Assembly (NCBI RefSeq): GCF_028649435.1
Contig: NZ_JAQSIN010000001.1
Direction: 5' to 3' (one strand)
DNA: 64,000 bases
Source: Curvibacter microcysteis
GTDB taxonomy: Bacteria > Pseudomonadota > Gammaproteobacteria > Burkholderiales > Burkholderiaceae_C
Under the pieces are notes generated by a model. It searched no databases. It was given only the letters and a program-made list of their open reading frames with translations, and had not been told where the DNA came from. How positions within the stretch are numbered: position 1 is the first letter of the stretch; each line of letters starts with the position of its first letter. Below are positions 46,449 to 56,304 of this stretch, in pieces. A program made the position numbers and the translations under genes.

Positions 46449-47630
46449 ATGATCATCACCAGCCTTCTCGACACCGACCTGTACAAGTTCACCATGATGC
46501 AGGTGGTGCTGCACCAGTTCCCTGGGGCCCAAGTGGAATACCGTTTCCGCTGCCGCAACCCGGGGGTCAACCTGGCGGCCTATGCCAATGAGATCCGTGA
46601 TGAGGTGCGCTCGCTGTGCAGCCTGCATTTTCAGGACGCTGAGCTGGCCTACCTGCGCTCCATGCGCTTCATCAAGAGCGACTTTGTGGACTTTCTGGGC
46701 CTGTTCCGGCTCAACGAGAAGTACATCACCATCACCCCGCTGCCCAGCGACGAGATCGACATCACCATCCGCGGGCCCTGGCTGCACACGATTCTGTTTG
46801 AGATCCCGGTGCTGGCCATCGTCAACGAGGTCTACTTCCGCAACACCCAGTCGGTGCCCGACTTCCCGGAAGGCCGGCGCCGCCTGGACGTGAAGATCGC
46901 GCAGTTGCAGGGCGAAGGCCTGTCCAACCTCAAGATTGCCGACTACGGCACGCGGCGCCGCTTCTCGCGCGCCTGGCACGAAGAGGTGCTGCGCGTGCTG
47001 AACAACCGCCTGGGCAAGGGCCAAGGCGACCAGTTTGCCGGCACCAGCAATGTGCTGGCCGCCATGCGCCTGGGCCTGACCCCGCTGGGCACCATGGCCC
47101 ACGAGTACCTTCAGGCCTGCCAGGCCCTGGGCCCGCGTCTGCGCGACAGCCAGGTGTTTGGCTTTGAGTCCTGGGCCAAGGAATACCGGGGTGACCTGGG
47201 CATTGCGCTCAGCGATGTCTATGGCATCAACGCCTTCTTGCGCGACTTTGACCTGTACTTCTGCAAGCTGTTCGACGGCGCGCGCCACGACAGCGGCGAC
47301 CCCTTTGCCTGGGGCGAGCGCCTGATTGAGCACTACCGCGCCAACCGCGTCGACCCGCGCACCAAGACATTGATCTTCAGCGACGGCCTGACCATTCCAC
47401 GCACCATCGAGCTGTACCAGCAGTTCCGAGGTCGCTGCCTGCTGGCTTTTGGCATTGGCACCAACCTGACCAATGACCTGGGCTATGAGCCGCTGCAAAT
47501 CGTCATCAAGATGACCCGCTGCAATGGCCAGCCGGTGGCCAAGCTGTCGGACTCGCCCAGCAAAAACATGTGCGAGGACGAAAAGTACCTGGCCTACCTG
47601 CGCCAGGTGTTCGAAATCGCCTCGCCCTGA
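46449..47630 (+). CDS. pncB: nicotinate phosphoribosyltransferase
   Basis: 393 residues, the usual length. It joins nicotinate to PRPP with ATP hydrolysis, giving nicotinate mononucleotide for NAD salvage. It opens MIITSLLDTDLYKFTMMQVV, a strong PncB signature, with YGTRRRFSRAWHEEVLR, FAGTSNVLAAMRLGLTPLGT, HDSGDPFAWGE and FGIGTNLTNDLG. ATG 46449 is chosen because homology begins there. It is followed by a dehydrogenase gene 69 bases on, with a weak GCCCCG/CGGGGC hairpin between. Confidence 0.96.
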   Translation: MIITSLLDTDLYKFTMMQVVLHQFPGAQVEYRFRCRNPGVNLAAYANEIRDEVRSLCSLHFQDAELAYLRSMRFIKSDFVDFLGLFRLNEKYITITPLPSDEIDITIRGPWLHTILFEIPVLAIVNEVYFRNTQSVPDFPEGRRRLDVKIAQLQGEGLSNLKIADYGTRRRFSRAWHEEVLRVLNNRLGKGQGDQFAGTSNVLAAMRLGLTPLGTMAHEYLQACQALGPRLRDSQVFGFESWAKEYRGDLGIALSDVYGINAFLRDFDLYFCKLFDGARHDSGDPFAWGERLIEHYRANRVDPRTKTLIFSDGLTIPRTIELYQQFRGRCLLAFGIGTNLTNDLGYEPLQIVIKMTRCNGQPVAKLSDSPSKNMCEDEKYLAYLRQVFEIASP

Positions 47631-47699
47631 TGTGTCCGAGCCTGCCCCGGCCTGCGCGGGGCGGCGCTGTTTGTTGAACCCTAGCCCCTAGCCTGACCC

Positions 47700-48686
47700 A
47701 TGACCAAGCCCAAAATCCTGGTAGCACGCGCTGTTTTCCCTGAAACCCTGGCCCTGCTCAGCGAGCACTTCGAGGTCGAGTCCAACCAGGACGATGTACT
47801 GTGGTCCAAAGCCGAGTTGGCGCGCCGCCTGGCCGACAAGCAAGGTGCGTTCACCACCGGCAGCGAGCGCATCGACGCCGAGCTGCTGGCGGCTTGCCCG
47901 CAGCTCAAAATCTGCGCCAACATGGCCGTGGGCTACAACAACTTTGATGTGGACGCCATGACCGCCCGCGGTGTGCTGGCCACCAACGCGCCCGACGTGT
48001 TGACCGAGACCACCGCCGACTTCGGCTTTGCCCTGCTGATGGCCACGGCCCGCCGCATGACCGAGAGCGAGCACTACCTGCGCCGTGGCGAATGGACGCA
48101 GTGGCGCTATGACCTGTTCGCCGGCACCGAGGTGCACGGCTCCACCCTGGGCATCATCGGCATGGGCCGCATTGGCCAGGGCATTGCCCGCCGAGGTGCC
48201 CTGGGCTTTGGCATGAAGGTGATCTACCACAACCGCTCGCGCCTCTCGCCCGATTTGGAAGCCCAGTGCCAGGCCCAGTACGTGGGCAAGGAAGAGCTGC
48301 TGCGCCGTGCCGACCATGTGCTGCTGGTGGTGCCGTACAGCGCCGCCTCGCACCACACCATCGGTGCGCCTGAGTTGGCCCTGATGAAGCCCACCGCCAC
48401 CCTGATCAACATCGCGCGCGGCGGCATCGTGGACGATGCGGCCCTGGCCCAGGCCTTGCGCGAACGCCGCATTGCCGCTGCCGGTCTGGACGTGTTCGAG
48501 GGCGAGCCCTCGGTCCACCCCGACCTGCTGACCGTGCCCAATGTGGTGCTGACCCCCCACATCGCCAGCGCCACCCTCAGCACCCGCCGCGCCATGGCCC
48601 AACTGGCGGCCGACAACCTGATCGGCTACCTGACCCAAGGCCAGCCCGTGACGCCGCTGAACCCCGCCGTCCTGGCCTCGGCCTGA
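47700..48686 (+). CDS. D-2-hydroxyacid dehydrogenase (GhrB-like)
   Basis: 328 residues. The NAD(P) motif is LGIIGMGRIGQGIARRG; the catalytic Arg is in LINIARGGIVDDAAL, Glu in DVFEGEPSVHPDL and His in LTPHIASATLSTRRAM. The family reduces glyoxylate, hydroxypyruvate or 2-ketogluconate. The sequence NYNNFDV-like AVGYNNFDVDAMTARGVLAT supports the GhrB/glyoxylate reductase group. It lies 7 bases before rmuC on the same strand. Confidence 0.92.
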   Translation: MTKPKILVARAVFPETLALLSEHFEVESNQDDVLWSKAELARRLADKQGAFTTGSERIDAELLAACPQLKICANMAVGYNNFDVDAMTARGVLATNAPDVLTETTADFGFALLMATARRMTESEHYLRRGEWTQWRYDLFAGTEVHGSTLGIIGMGRIGQGIARRGALGFGMKVIYHNRSRLSPDLEAQCQAQYVGKEELLRRADHVLLVVPYSAASHHTIGAPELALMKPTATLINIARGGIVDDAALAQALRERRIAAAGLDVFEGEPSVHPDLLTVPNVVLTPHIASATLSTRRAMAQLAADNLIGYLTQGQPVTPLNPAVLASA

Positions 48687-48693
48687 GCCCCGC

Positions 48694-50079
48694 ATGCCCG
48701 CTTGGGACACCTTGCTTTGGGGCGGCTTGTATGCGCTCCTCTTGGTTTTGCTGCTGGTGCTGGTGCTGCGCCGGCCTTCTGCCAAGGCAGAGGCCGCCAC
48801 GGCCGCGCTGACGGCGGCGGTTGAGCGCAGCGAGCGCGAACTGCGCCGTGAGCTGGCCGAATCGGCCCGCGCCACGCGCCAGGAGCTGGCCCAGGTGCTG
48901 GCCACCTTCCAGCAAACCCTGGTGCTGCAAAGCGCCGAGGCCACGCGCACCCAGAACAGCCAGATCGACGCCTTTGGCCAGCAGCTGAGCCTGCTGCAAA
49001 AAAGCCTCAATGACACCTTGTCGGTGCAAATCCAGGGCCTGAGCGAATCCAATGCGCGCCGCCTGGGCGAGGTGCGCGCCACCCTCGAAGCCCAACTGGC
49101 GCAGCTGCAGCAAAACAACGCCAGCAAGCTCGACGAGATGCGCCAGACCGTGGACGAGAAGCTCCAGGCCACGCTGGAAACGCGCTTGGGTGAGAGCTTC
49201 AAGCAAGTGGCCGACCGGCTGGACCAGGTGCACAAAGGCCTGGGCGAGATGCAGACCCTGGCCCAGGGCGTGGGCGACCTGAAGCACCTGCTGAGCAACG
49301 TCAAGACCCGGGGCATGTTCGGCGAGGCGCAACTGAGTGCCTTGCTGGAACAGGTGCTGGCGCCCGACCAATACGCCGAGCAGGTGGTGACCCGCCCCGG
49401 CAGCAAGAACCCGGTCGACTTCGCCATCCGCCTGCCCGGCAAGTCCGAAGACGGGCGTCCGCTGTGGCTGCCCATCGACGCCAAGTTCCCGAACGAAGAT
49501 TACGAACGACTGCTCGAGGCCCAGCAGCGCGCCGACGCCGGGGCTGCTGAGTTGGCAGGCAAGGCGCTGGAAATGCGCATCCGCGCCGAGGCCAGGTCGA
49601 TTGCCGAGAAGTACGTGGAGCCCCCGTTCACCACCGACTTCGCCATCCTGTTCCTGCCCACCGAGGGGCTGTACGCCGAGGTGCTGCGACGCCCTGGCCT
49701 GATCGAGCTGCTGCAAGGCGAGCACCGCGTCACCCTGGCTGGCCCGACCACGCTGATGGCCATGCTCAACGCCTTGCACATGGGCTTTCGCACCCTGGCC
49801 CTGGAGCGCCGCTCCAGCGAGGTCTGGCAGGTGCTGGGCGCGGTCAAGACCGAGTTCAATAAGTTTGGCGAGGTGCTGGCCAAGGTCAAAGAGCAGACCC
49901 AGACTGTGCTCAACACCCTGGACAAGGCACAGACGCGCAGCAACGTCATGCACCGGGCGCTCAAGCAGGTCGAGGCCTTGCCAGGCCCCGAGGCCGAGCG
50001 CCTGCTCCCCGAACTGACCGCGCCGCGCCGTGTGGCGGGCCTCGCTGACGCCCCGGACAGTGACGTGGACGCCACATGA
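48694..50079 (+). CDS. rmuC: DNA recombination protein RmuC
   Basis: 461 residues. One N-terminal membrane helix (about 5-25) is followed by a long coiled coil (about 30-185) and the RmuC nuclease-like domain: LKHLLSNVKTRGMFGEAQL, DFAIRLPGKSEDGRPLWLPI, DAKFPNEDYERL, and ILFLPTEGLYAEVLRRPG. RmuC limits inversions and other rearrangements at short inverted repeats. It is the second gene of a dehydrogenase-rmuC-MFS run. Confidence 0.95.
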   Translation: MPAWDTLLWGGLYALLLVLLLVLVLRRPSAKAEAATAALTAAVERSERELRRELAESARATRQELAQVLATFQQTLVLQSAEATRTQNSQIDAFGQQLSLLQKSLNDTLSVQIQGLSESNARRLGEVRATLEAQLAQLQQNNASKLDEMRQTVDEKLQATLETRLGESFKQVADRLDQVHKGLGEMQTLAQGVGDLKHLLSNVKTRGMFGEAQLSALLEQVLAPDQYAEQVVTRPGSKNPVDFAIRLPGKSEDGRPLWLPIDAKFPNEDYERLLEAQQRADAGAAELAGKALEMRIRAEARSIAEKYVEPPFTTDFAILFLPTEGLYAEVLRRPGLIELLQGEHRVTLAGPTTLMAMLNALHMGFRTLALERRSSEVWQVLGAVKTEFNKFGEVLAKVKEQTQTVLNTLDKAQTRSNVMHRALKQVEALPGPEAERLLPELTAPRRVAGLADAPDSDVDAT

Positions 50080-50089
50080 GCCCCGCTGC

Positions 50090-51277
50090 ATGACACGCAA
50101 CCTCAACGCCGAGCTGGTGCGCCTGGTCACGGCCCAGGTCTGCATCCACGCCGCCATGGCCGGCATGCGCATGGCCGCGCCTTTGCTGGCTTTGCAGCAG
50201 GGCTACAGCGCGGCGGCGGTGGGTGTGCTGCTGGCTTTGTTTGCCCTGACCCAGGTGTTTCTGGCGCTGCCGGCGGGCCGGTTTGCCGACCGCCACGGCC
50301 TGCACAAGCCGCTGGCCTGGTGCGTGGCGGTGTCTTGCTCGGGCTGCTGCCTGGCGGTGCTGGTGCCGCACTACGCCACCTTGTGCGTGGCCGCGCTGTG
50401 CACGGGCGGCGCGGCGGGCGCGGCGGTGATTGCGCTGCAGCGCCATGTGGGGCGGCTGGCCGAGGGGCCGACCGAGCTCAAGCGCGTGTTCAGCTGGTTG
50501 TCGCTGGGCCCCGCGGTGTCGAACTTTGTGGGGCCGTTTTTCGCGGGCCTCATGATCGACCATGTGGGCTTTCGCGCGGCCTTTGCCCTGATGGCCTTGT
50601 TGCCGCTGCTGTCGTGGTGGTGGTCGCGCTCGGTGCGGGCCTTGCCTGCGGTCGAGTTGCCGCCGCAGCACCAGCGCCGCCCAGCCTGGTCGCTGCTGCG
50701 CGACGAGGGCTTTCGGCGCTTGTTGCTGCTGAACTGGTTCCTGTCTTCGTGCTGGGACGTGCACACTTTTGTCGTGCCCATCCTGGGACATGAGCGCGGC
50801 CTGAGCGCGTCGGTCATCGGCACCCTGTTGGGCGCGTTTGCGGTGTCCGCCTCGGGCGTGCGCTTGCTGCTGCCCCTGTTTGCCGAGCGCGTGCGCGAGT
50901 GGGCCGTGATCATGACCGCCATGCTGGCCACGGCCTTGTTGTTTGGCATCTACCCGCTGCTGCAAGGGCCTTGGGCCATGGGCCTGTGCTCGGTGCTGGC
51001 GGGGTTTGCGCTGGGCTCGGTGCAGCCCATGATCATGAGCACCCTGCACCAGATCACCCCGCACGACCGCCATGGCGAGGCCCTGGGCCTGCGCTTGATG
51101 ACCATCAACGCGTCGAGCGTGGCCATGCCCATGCTGTTTGGCTCGGCGGGCGCCTTGGTGGGGATTGGCTCGGTGTTCTGGGCCTCGGGCGCCTTGGTGG
51201 GGCTGGGCTCGCGCCTGGCCTGGGGCATGCGGCACCGGGCCACTGGCAGCCACCCGCCGCGCCCGCCCCTGGATTGA
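50090..51277 (+). CDS. MFS transporter
   Basis: 395 residues with 12 predicted helices. The first loop carries GRFADRHGLHKPL, the MFS motif A. A start at ATG 50090 (MTRNLNAELV) is chosen 10 bases after the rmuC stop; the frame is open further upstream inside rmuC. The later part GLCSVLAGFALGSVQPMIMS resembles drug or small-molecule exporters. The substrate is unknown. Confidence 0.88.
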   Translation: MTRNLNAELVRLVTAQVCIHAAMAGMRMAAPLLALQQGYSAAAVGVLLALFALTQVFLALPAGRFADRHGLHKPLAWCVAVSCSGCCLAVLVPHYATLCVAALCTGGAAGAAVIALQRHVGRLAEGPTELKRVFSWLSLGPAVSNFVGPFFAGLMIDHVGFRAAFALMALLPLLSWWWSRSVRALPAVELPPQHQRRPAWSLLRDEGFRRLLLLNWFLSSCWDVHTFVVPILGHERGLSASVIGTLLGAFAVSASGVRLLLPLFAERVREWAVIMTAMLATALLFGIYPLLQGPWAMGLCSVLAGFALGSVQPMIMSTLHQITPHDRHGEALGLRLMTINASSVAMPMLFGSAGALVGIGSVFWASGALVGLGSRLAWGMRHRATGSHPPRPPLD

Positions 51278-51301
51278 GGGGCGCCAGCGGCGGGGTGGAC
51301 C

Positions 51302-52165
51302 TCACAGGCTGTAGAACGCCTGGATCTGCTGCCAGGCCGTGGTCGGGTCGTCGGCGAAGTGGAACAGCTTGAGGTCTTGCGGCGAGATGGTGCCTTCTTC
51401 GACCATCAGGTCAAAGTTGATCAGCCGCTTCCAGTAGTCGGTACCAAACAGCACGATGGGCACGGCCTTGGCCTTGCCGGTCTGCACCAGGGTCATGACC
51501 TCGAACAACTCATCCAGCGTGCCGAAGCCCCCGGGGAAGGCCACCAGCGCTTTGGCACGCATCATGAAGTGCATCTTGCGCAGCGCGAAGTAGTGGAACT
51601 TAAAGCACAGGCTGGGTGAGATGTAGCGGTTGCCGCTTTGCTCGTGGGGCAGGGCGATGTTCAGGCCCACATTGAGCGCGCCCACCTCATGGGCGCCCCG
51701 GTTGGCCGCCTCCATGATGCCGGGGCCGCCGCCGGTGCAAATGTACAGGCGTTCGTTGACGGGGCGCTTTTCGCTCTCGGTGGCCACCAGCCGGGCAAAC
51801 TGGCGCGCCAGGTCGTAGTAACGCGCGTTGCGCACAGCCTGCTGGGCCTTGGCCAGGGCGGCGGCGTCTGTGCCCGCCTGGGCCTGGCTGAGCGCGGTGG
51901 CGGCGTCTTCCGGCGCCAGGTAGCGCGCGCTGCCAAACACCACCACGGTGTTGTCGATGCCTTGCTCGGCCTGGGCCAGGTCGGGCTTGAGCATCTCCAG
52001 CTGAAAGCGGATGCCACGCGTTTCACGGCGCATCAAAAATTCGGGATCGGCAAAGGCCAGTCGGTAAGCGTCGGCATCCAGCGTGGCCCCGCCATTGGCG
52101 TGGGCCTGCAGTTCAGCCCAGGCATCGGCCAGGCGGCGGTCATTGAGTTGGGTGTTGCTTTCCAT
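51302..52165 (-). CDS. LOG-family nucleotide 5'-monophosphate phosphoribohydrolase-like protein
   Basis: 287 residues. The LOG motifs are intact: CTGGGPGIMEAANRGAHE and FPGGFGTLDELFEVMTLVQT. The fold is Rossmann-like, and homologues cleave cytokinin ribotides or similar nucleotide monophosphates. It belongs to the longer bacterial form, with about 90 extra N-terminal residues before VVVFGSARYL. It is convergent with the MFS gene at 50.1 kb and divergent from the next one. Confidence 0.9.
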   Translation of the reverse strand: MESNTQLNDRRLADAWAELQAHANGGATLDADAYRLAFADPEFLMRRETRGIRFQLEMLKPDLAQAEQGIDNTVVVFGSARYLAPEDAATALSQAQAGTDAAALAKAQQAVRNARYYDLARQFARLVATESEKRPVNERLYICTGGGPGIMEAANRGAHEVGALNVGLNIALPHEQSGNRYISPSLCFKFHYFALRKMHFMMRAKALVAFPGGFGTLDELFEVMTLVQTGKAKAVPIVLFGTDYWKRLINFDLMVEEGTISPQDLKLFHFADDPTTAWQQIQAFYSL

Positions 52166-52259
52166 GGATTCATTGTGCCGCTGCTTATTCGCTTTTCAGG
52201 TGAACAGCAGCGGTTTTTGCGTAGGCGCCACACCGGCATGGGCTGGTATGCTGAGTCAC

Positions 52260-53522
52260 ATGACTCAATCGGTTCCTGGGGCGTCCGAACACGCGGCGCC
52301 CAGCTTTGCTGCGCTCTTGCAGCAGCGCGCTTTCATGCGTTTCTGGTTCACCCGACTGGCCGCCACCACCGGCAGCCAAATGCTGATGGTGGCCGTGGGC
52401 TGGCAGATGTACGACCTGACCGGCAGCGCCTGGGACCTGGGCTTGGTGGGTCTTTACCAATTTTTACCTGCGCTCCTGCTGACCTTGGTGGCCGGCCATG
52501 TCGCCGACCGCGTGCACCGCGCGCGCATCGTGGCGGCCTGTGTGGCGGCCCAGGCCTTGGTGGCCCTGACCTTGGTGTTGGGCACGGAAGGGGCCTGGGT
52601 CAGCCGCGATTGGCTGCTCTGGCTGTCGGTGGTCTTGGGCGCGGCGCGGGCGTTTCAGATGCCCGCCCAGCAGGCCCTGACGCCGGTGCTCGTGCCGCCC
52701 GCCATGCTGCCGCGGGCCATGGCCTTCGCGTCGGCGGGCATGCAGGCCGCCATCATTGGCGGGCCGGCTTTGGGCGGGGTGATTTTTGTCGCGGGGGCCA
52801 CCGCGGTCTATGCGACCAGCGCGGTCTTGTTTGCCTTGGGCATCGGTTTGATCCTGGGGGTGCACTACGCGCACGAGCCGGCCCCGCGCGAGCCGGTCTC
52901 CATCGGTACTTTGATGGCGGGCGTGCGTTTCATCTGGGACCGCAAGGTGGTGCTGGGCGCGGTCTCGCTGGACCTGTTTGCCGTGTTGCTGGGCGGGGCG
53001 GTGGCCTTGCTGCCGATCTACGCCAAGGATGTGCTGCACGTCGGCCCCTGGGGCCTGGGCCTGCTGCGCGCTGCGCCCGCCGCCGGGGCGCTGCTGATGT
53101 CGGTGTGGCTCACCCGTTGGCCGCTGGAGCGTCACGTCGGGCGCAAGCTGCTGTGGGCGGTGGCGGTGTTCGGTTTGGCCACGCTGGTGTTTGGCGTGTC
53201 GACCAGCCTGTGGTTGTCCCTGGCCGCGCTGGCGGTGTCGGGTGCGGCCGACATGGTCAGCGTGGTGGTGCGCCAGACCCTGGTGCAGCTGGAGACGCCG
53301 GACGCCATGCGCGGCCGCGTCAGCGCGGTCAACTCGGTCTTCATTGGGGCCAGCAACCAACTGGGCGAGTTTGAGTCGGGGGCCACGGCGGCCTTGCTGG
53401 GGCCGATTGGCTCGGTGGTGCTGGGCGGGGTGGGCACCGTGCTGGTGGCGGCCGTTTGGGTCAAAGCCTTTCCGGCCTTGGCGAGCCGGGATCACATGCA
53501 AGGATCTGTAAAAAGTGCTTGA
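52260..53522 (+). CDS. MFS transporter, EntS/MFS_3-like
   Basis: 420 residues with 12 helices. It opens FMRFWFTRLAATTGSQMLMV and AVGWQMYDLTGSAWDLGLVG, the form of the EntS-like export branch, with VADRVHRARIV as motif A. The C-terminal half has RQTLVQLETPDAMRGRVSAV, also typical of that branch. ATG 52260 is chosen; ATG 52248 is in frame. It is followed by a strong terminator. The substrate is unknown. Confidence 0.88.
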   Translation: MTQSVPGASEHAAPSFAALLQQRAFMRFWFTRLAATTGSQMLMVAVGWQMYDLTGSAWDLGLVGLYQFLPALLLTLVAGHVADRVHRARIVAACVAAQALVALTLVLGTEGAWVSRDWLLWLSVVLGAARAFQMPAQQALTPVLVPPAMLPRAMAFASAGMQAAIIGGPALGGVIFVAGATAVYATSAVLFALGIGLILGVHYAHEPAPREPVSIGTLMAGVRFIWDRKVVLGAVSLDLFAVLLGGAVALLPIYAKDVLHVGPWGLGLLRAAPAAGALLMSVWLTRWPLERHVGRKLLWAVAVFGLATLVFGVSTSLWLSLAALAVSGAADMVSVVVRQTLVQLETPDAMRGRVSAVNSVFIGASNQLGEFESGATAALLGPIGSVVLGGVGTVLVAAVWVKAFPALASRDHMQGSVKSA

Positions 53523-53529
53523 ATGCAGG

Positions 53530-53552
53530 GCGGTGCGCAAGCACCGCTTTTT
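53530..53552 (+). terminator. Rho-independent terminator of the MFS gene
   Basis: GCGGTGC and GCACCGC form a 7-bp stem around the tetraloop GCAA, followed directly by TTTTT. It begins 8 bases after the MFS stop and ends 24 bases before the next gene. Confidence 0.88.
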
Positions 53553-53575
53553 CATTTGAGGGAGGCCCCAGAGCC

Positions 53576-54514
53576 ATGAGTTCGTCCACACCTGTTTTTG
53601 AAGTGCTGCCGCGTGACCTGAGCGCTTACCGGCAAGGCAATGTCGGCATCGATTACGTGCACCGCTTTGAGTCCGGTCGGCCCGGCCCCCATGTGCTGAT
53701 CAACGCCCTGACCCACGGCAACGAGCTCTGCGGCATGGTGGCCGCCACCCATTTGCTGGACCAGGGCGTGCGCCCGCTCAAGGGCACCCTGACTGTGTCC
53801 TTTGCCAATGTCGCGGCCTACGAGTCTTTTGACATCCACCAGCCCTTTGAGAGCCGGCAGCTGGTGCACAACCTGAACCGTGTCTGGGACCCCGAGCTGC
53901 TCGACAGCAGCGAAGACAGCCCCGAGCTGCGCCGCGCCCGCGCCCTGCGCCCGGTGGTGGCTGCAGCGGACCACATCCTCGACATCCATTCGACCAGCCA
54001 GGACGTGGAGCCCTTTTGGGTCTACCCGGCCTTTGCGCGCAACGCCTCGGTGGCCCTGGCGCTGGGCCAGCCTTCGGTGCACATGGTCATGCCCAATGGC
54101 TTGGGCTCGGGCGTACCGCTGATCCAGCATGGCGCGCATGGCGATGGTGCCAGTGCGGCTGGTGCGGCCTTGGTGGTGGAGTGCGGTCAGCACTTTCACC
54201 AATCCTCGGCCGATGTGGCGACCGCCGCCGCACTGGGCTTCCTGGCGCATTACGGCTTGATTGAGGCACCGGAAGTGCGCACGCCCCCGGTGCCGCAGCG
54301 GCGCTTCGAATTGCTGGCCACGCTGATGGTGCAAACCTCGGAGTTCCGCTTCACCCGGCCTGTGGTCGGTTTTGAGCGCTTTGCCCAAGGTGAGTTGATT
54401 GCCCAGGACGGCCCACATGAAATTCGGGCCTTGTGCGATGACTGCACGGTGATGATGCCCACCCGCGCGCCCATCGTCGGACGCGAGGCGGTGTACCTAA
54501 CCCGGCCGCTCTGA
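53576..54514 (+). CDS. succinylglutamate desuccinylase/aspartoacylase-family hydrolase
   Basis: 312 residues of a zinc carboxypeptidase-like domain. NALTHGNELCG holds the His-x-x-Glu zinc ligands and ILDIHSTSQDVEPF the third ligand. The family removes acyl groups from N-acyl amino acids or similar amides. It has the AstE/AspA fold but no arginine-catabolism genes nearby, so the substrate is open. GGAGG lies 10 bases before ATG 53576. It follows a terminator, so it has its own promoter or depends on read-through, and it is convergent with the chemoreceptor gene. Confidence 0.85.
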   Translation: MSSSTPVFEVLPRDLSAYRQGNVGIDYVHRFESGRPGPHVLINALTHGNELCGMVAATHLLDQGVRPLKGTLTVSFANVAAYESFDIHQPFESRQLVHNLNRVWDPELLDSSEDSPELRRARALRPVVAAADHILDIHSTSQDVEPFWVYPAFARNASVALALGQPSVHMVMPNGLGSGVPLIQHGAHGDGASAAGAALVVECGQHFHQSSADVATAAALGFLAHYGLIEAPEVRTPPVPQRRFELLATLMVQTSEFRFTRPVVGFERFAQGELIAQDGPHEIRALCDDCTVMMPTRAPIVGREAVYLTRPL

Positions 54515-54587
54515 GTGACCTTCCGGGGCCAGCACGGCGGCCCCACCCGGGCGCCACCGTGAGCGGGGCCCAGGCCGGGCCCTGGCC

Positions 54588-56195
54588 TCAGCCCTGGCGT
54601 GTCAACTCAAAAGAGCCCATGGTCGAGCTCAGCCGCGTGGCCTGGTCCTGCAGGCTTTGCGCGGCGGCAGCGCCTTGCTCCACCAAGGCGGCGTTTTGCT
54701 GGGTCATTTGGTCGAGCTCCGAGATGGCCTGGCTGACCTGGCCGATCTCCTGGCTTTGCTCTTCGGTGGCGGCGCTGATCTCGGCCATGATGGTTCGGAT
54801 CTGCTGCACGCTGTGCACGATCTCGCCCATGGTGTGACCGGCCGAATCCACGCGCTGGGTGCCGTCACGCACCTTCTCGACGCTGGCGCCAATCAGGTGT
54901 TTGATTTCATGCGCGGCGGCAGCGCTGCGTTGGGCCAGCGAGCGCACCTCGCCGGCCACCACCGCAAAGCCGCGGCCTTGTTCGCCGGCGCGGGCCGCTT
55001 CGACGGCCGCGTTCAAGGCCAAGATGTTGGTCTGGAAGGCAATGCCATCGATCAGGCCCACGATCTCACCAATCTTCTGGCTGCTGCTTTGGATCTCGTT
55101 CATGGTGTCGACCACGCCCTGCACCACGGCGCCGCCGCGTTCGGCCACTTCGCTGGCCTGTTGCACCAGCTGCGTGGCTTGGCGGGTGTTGCTGGCGTTG
55201 GTCGCGACCATGCCGGTCAGCTGGTCCATGCTGTTGGCGGTCTGCTGCAGGCGGCTCGCGGTGAGTTCGGTGCGTTGGCTCAGGTCCTGGTTGCCCAGGG
55301 CCACCTCCGAGCTGGCGGTGTGGATGGCTTCACCGGCATCGCGCACCTCAACCACCACCTGGTTCAGTGAGGACACCATCTGATTGAGCGACTGCAGCAA
55401 GGTGCCGATTTCGTCCTGGCGTTGGTTGTCCACGTGCACCGTCAAATCCCCCGAGGCCACCCGCGCGGCGGCTTCGGAGGCCTGGGCCAGCGGGTGCACG
55501 ATGGAGCGGCGCAGCAGCCAGCCAAACAAGGCCGCCAGGCCCACGACCAAGGCCACCGCCATGGCGCTGACCCACTGGGCGCGCTGGGCGTTGGCGATCA
55601 TGGCGCTGGCGTCTTCCTGTGCGGTGCTTTCGGACTGGGCCAGCACGCTGTCCAGGCTGGCCAGGTAGCGCTGCAGGGCGCTGGCGTGTTCGGACAATTC
55701 CTTTTGGCTGATGATCTTGGATTCCAGCGCGTTTTGCACCAACTGCTGGCGCAGCTGCACGTAGCGGTGTCGCTGCTGCAAGGCGCTGTCCAAGGCTTGG
55801 GTGGCGGCCGGGTCCACCTGGCTCTGCGCCGCCATCAATTGCTGGATGTTCTTGACCAGGGTCTCGTCTTGCTGGGCCTGGGTGCGCATCTCATTGGCCA
55901 CGGGGAAGACGTCCGTGGATCCGGTGGCGCGCAGGGCCAGCTCACCAATCTTGATGGACTGGGCCTTCCAGTCGCGCACCGCGCGCTCCAGGGGCAGTCG
56001 CTCCTGGGCCAGGCGTTGGGCCTGGGCCGTGGTGGCCTGGCCGGTCCACCACGTGGTGGCCCCGAGCAAGGCCACCGCCAGCCCCAACAGACCAAAGCCC
56101 AGACCGAGCTTTTGGCCCAGCGTCAAATGGGGGCCAGCGCTCGGCATGGGCCGGGTGGACGAGGTGGAGTTCGCAGAGTGGGAGAGTTGGAGCAT
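54588..56195 (-). CDS. methyl-accepting chemotaxis protein
   Basis: 535 residues. Helix one (about 29-50), a periplasmic four-helix-bundle-like sensor (about 51-210), helix two (about 212-232), a HAMP domain (VHPLAQASEAAARVASGDLT) and the signalling domain follow. The hairpin tip IDGIAFQTNILALNAAVEAA is fully conserved. The C-terminus ends SFELTRQG and lacks the CheR-binding pentapeptide, so methylation probably needs partner receptors. Start ATG 56195; a second ATG at 56144 is possible. It lies downstream of the TRAP operon on the same strand, 110 bases away. Confidence 0.94.
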   Translation of the reverse strand: MLQLSHSANSTSSTRPMPSAGPHLTLGQKLGLGFGLLGLAVALLGATTWWTGQATTAQAQRLAQERLPLERAVRDWKAQSIKIGELALRATGSTDVFPVANEMRTQAQQDETLVKNIQQLMAAQSQVDPAATQALDSALQQRHRYVQLRQQLVQNALESKIISQKELSEHASALQRYLASLDSVLAQSESTAQEDASAMIANAQRAQWVSAMAVALVVGLAALFGWLLRRSIVHPLAQASEAAARVASGDLTVHVDNQRQDEIGTLLQSLNQMVSSLNQVVVEVRDAGEAIHTASSEVALGNQDLSQRTELTASRLQQTANSMDQLTGMVATNASNTRQATQLVQQASEVAERGGAVVQGVVDTMNEIQSSSQKIGEIVGLIDGIAFQTNILALNAAVEAARAGEQGRGFAVVAGEVRSLAQRSAAAAHEIKHLIGASVEKVRDGTQRVDSAGHTMGEIVHSVQQIRTIMAEISAATEEQSQEIGQVSQAISELDQMTQQNAALVEQGAAAAQSLQDQATRLSSTMGSFELTRQG

Positions 56196-56304
56196 GCGGT
56201 GCCAGTAGGCTGTGAAAAAAGGGCGCGACGTGGGCGCCGGCCCGTGACCCTGAAGGGGGCTGGGGGCGGGCTGGGTATCCAGCGGCCCGCACCCCAGGCG
56301 GTCC

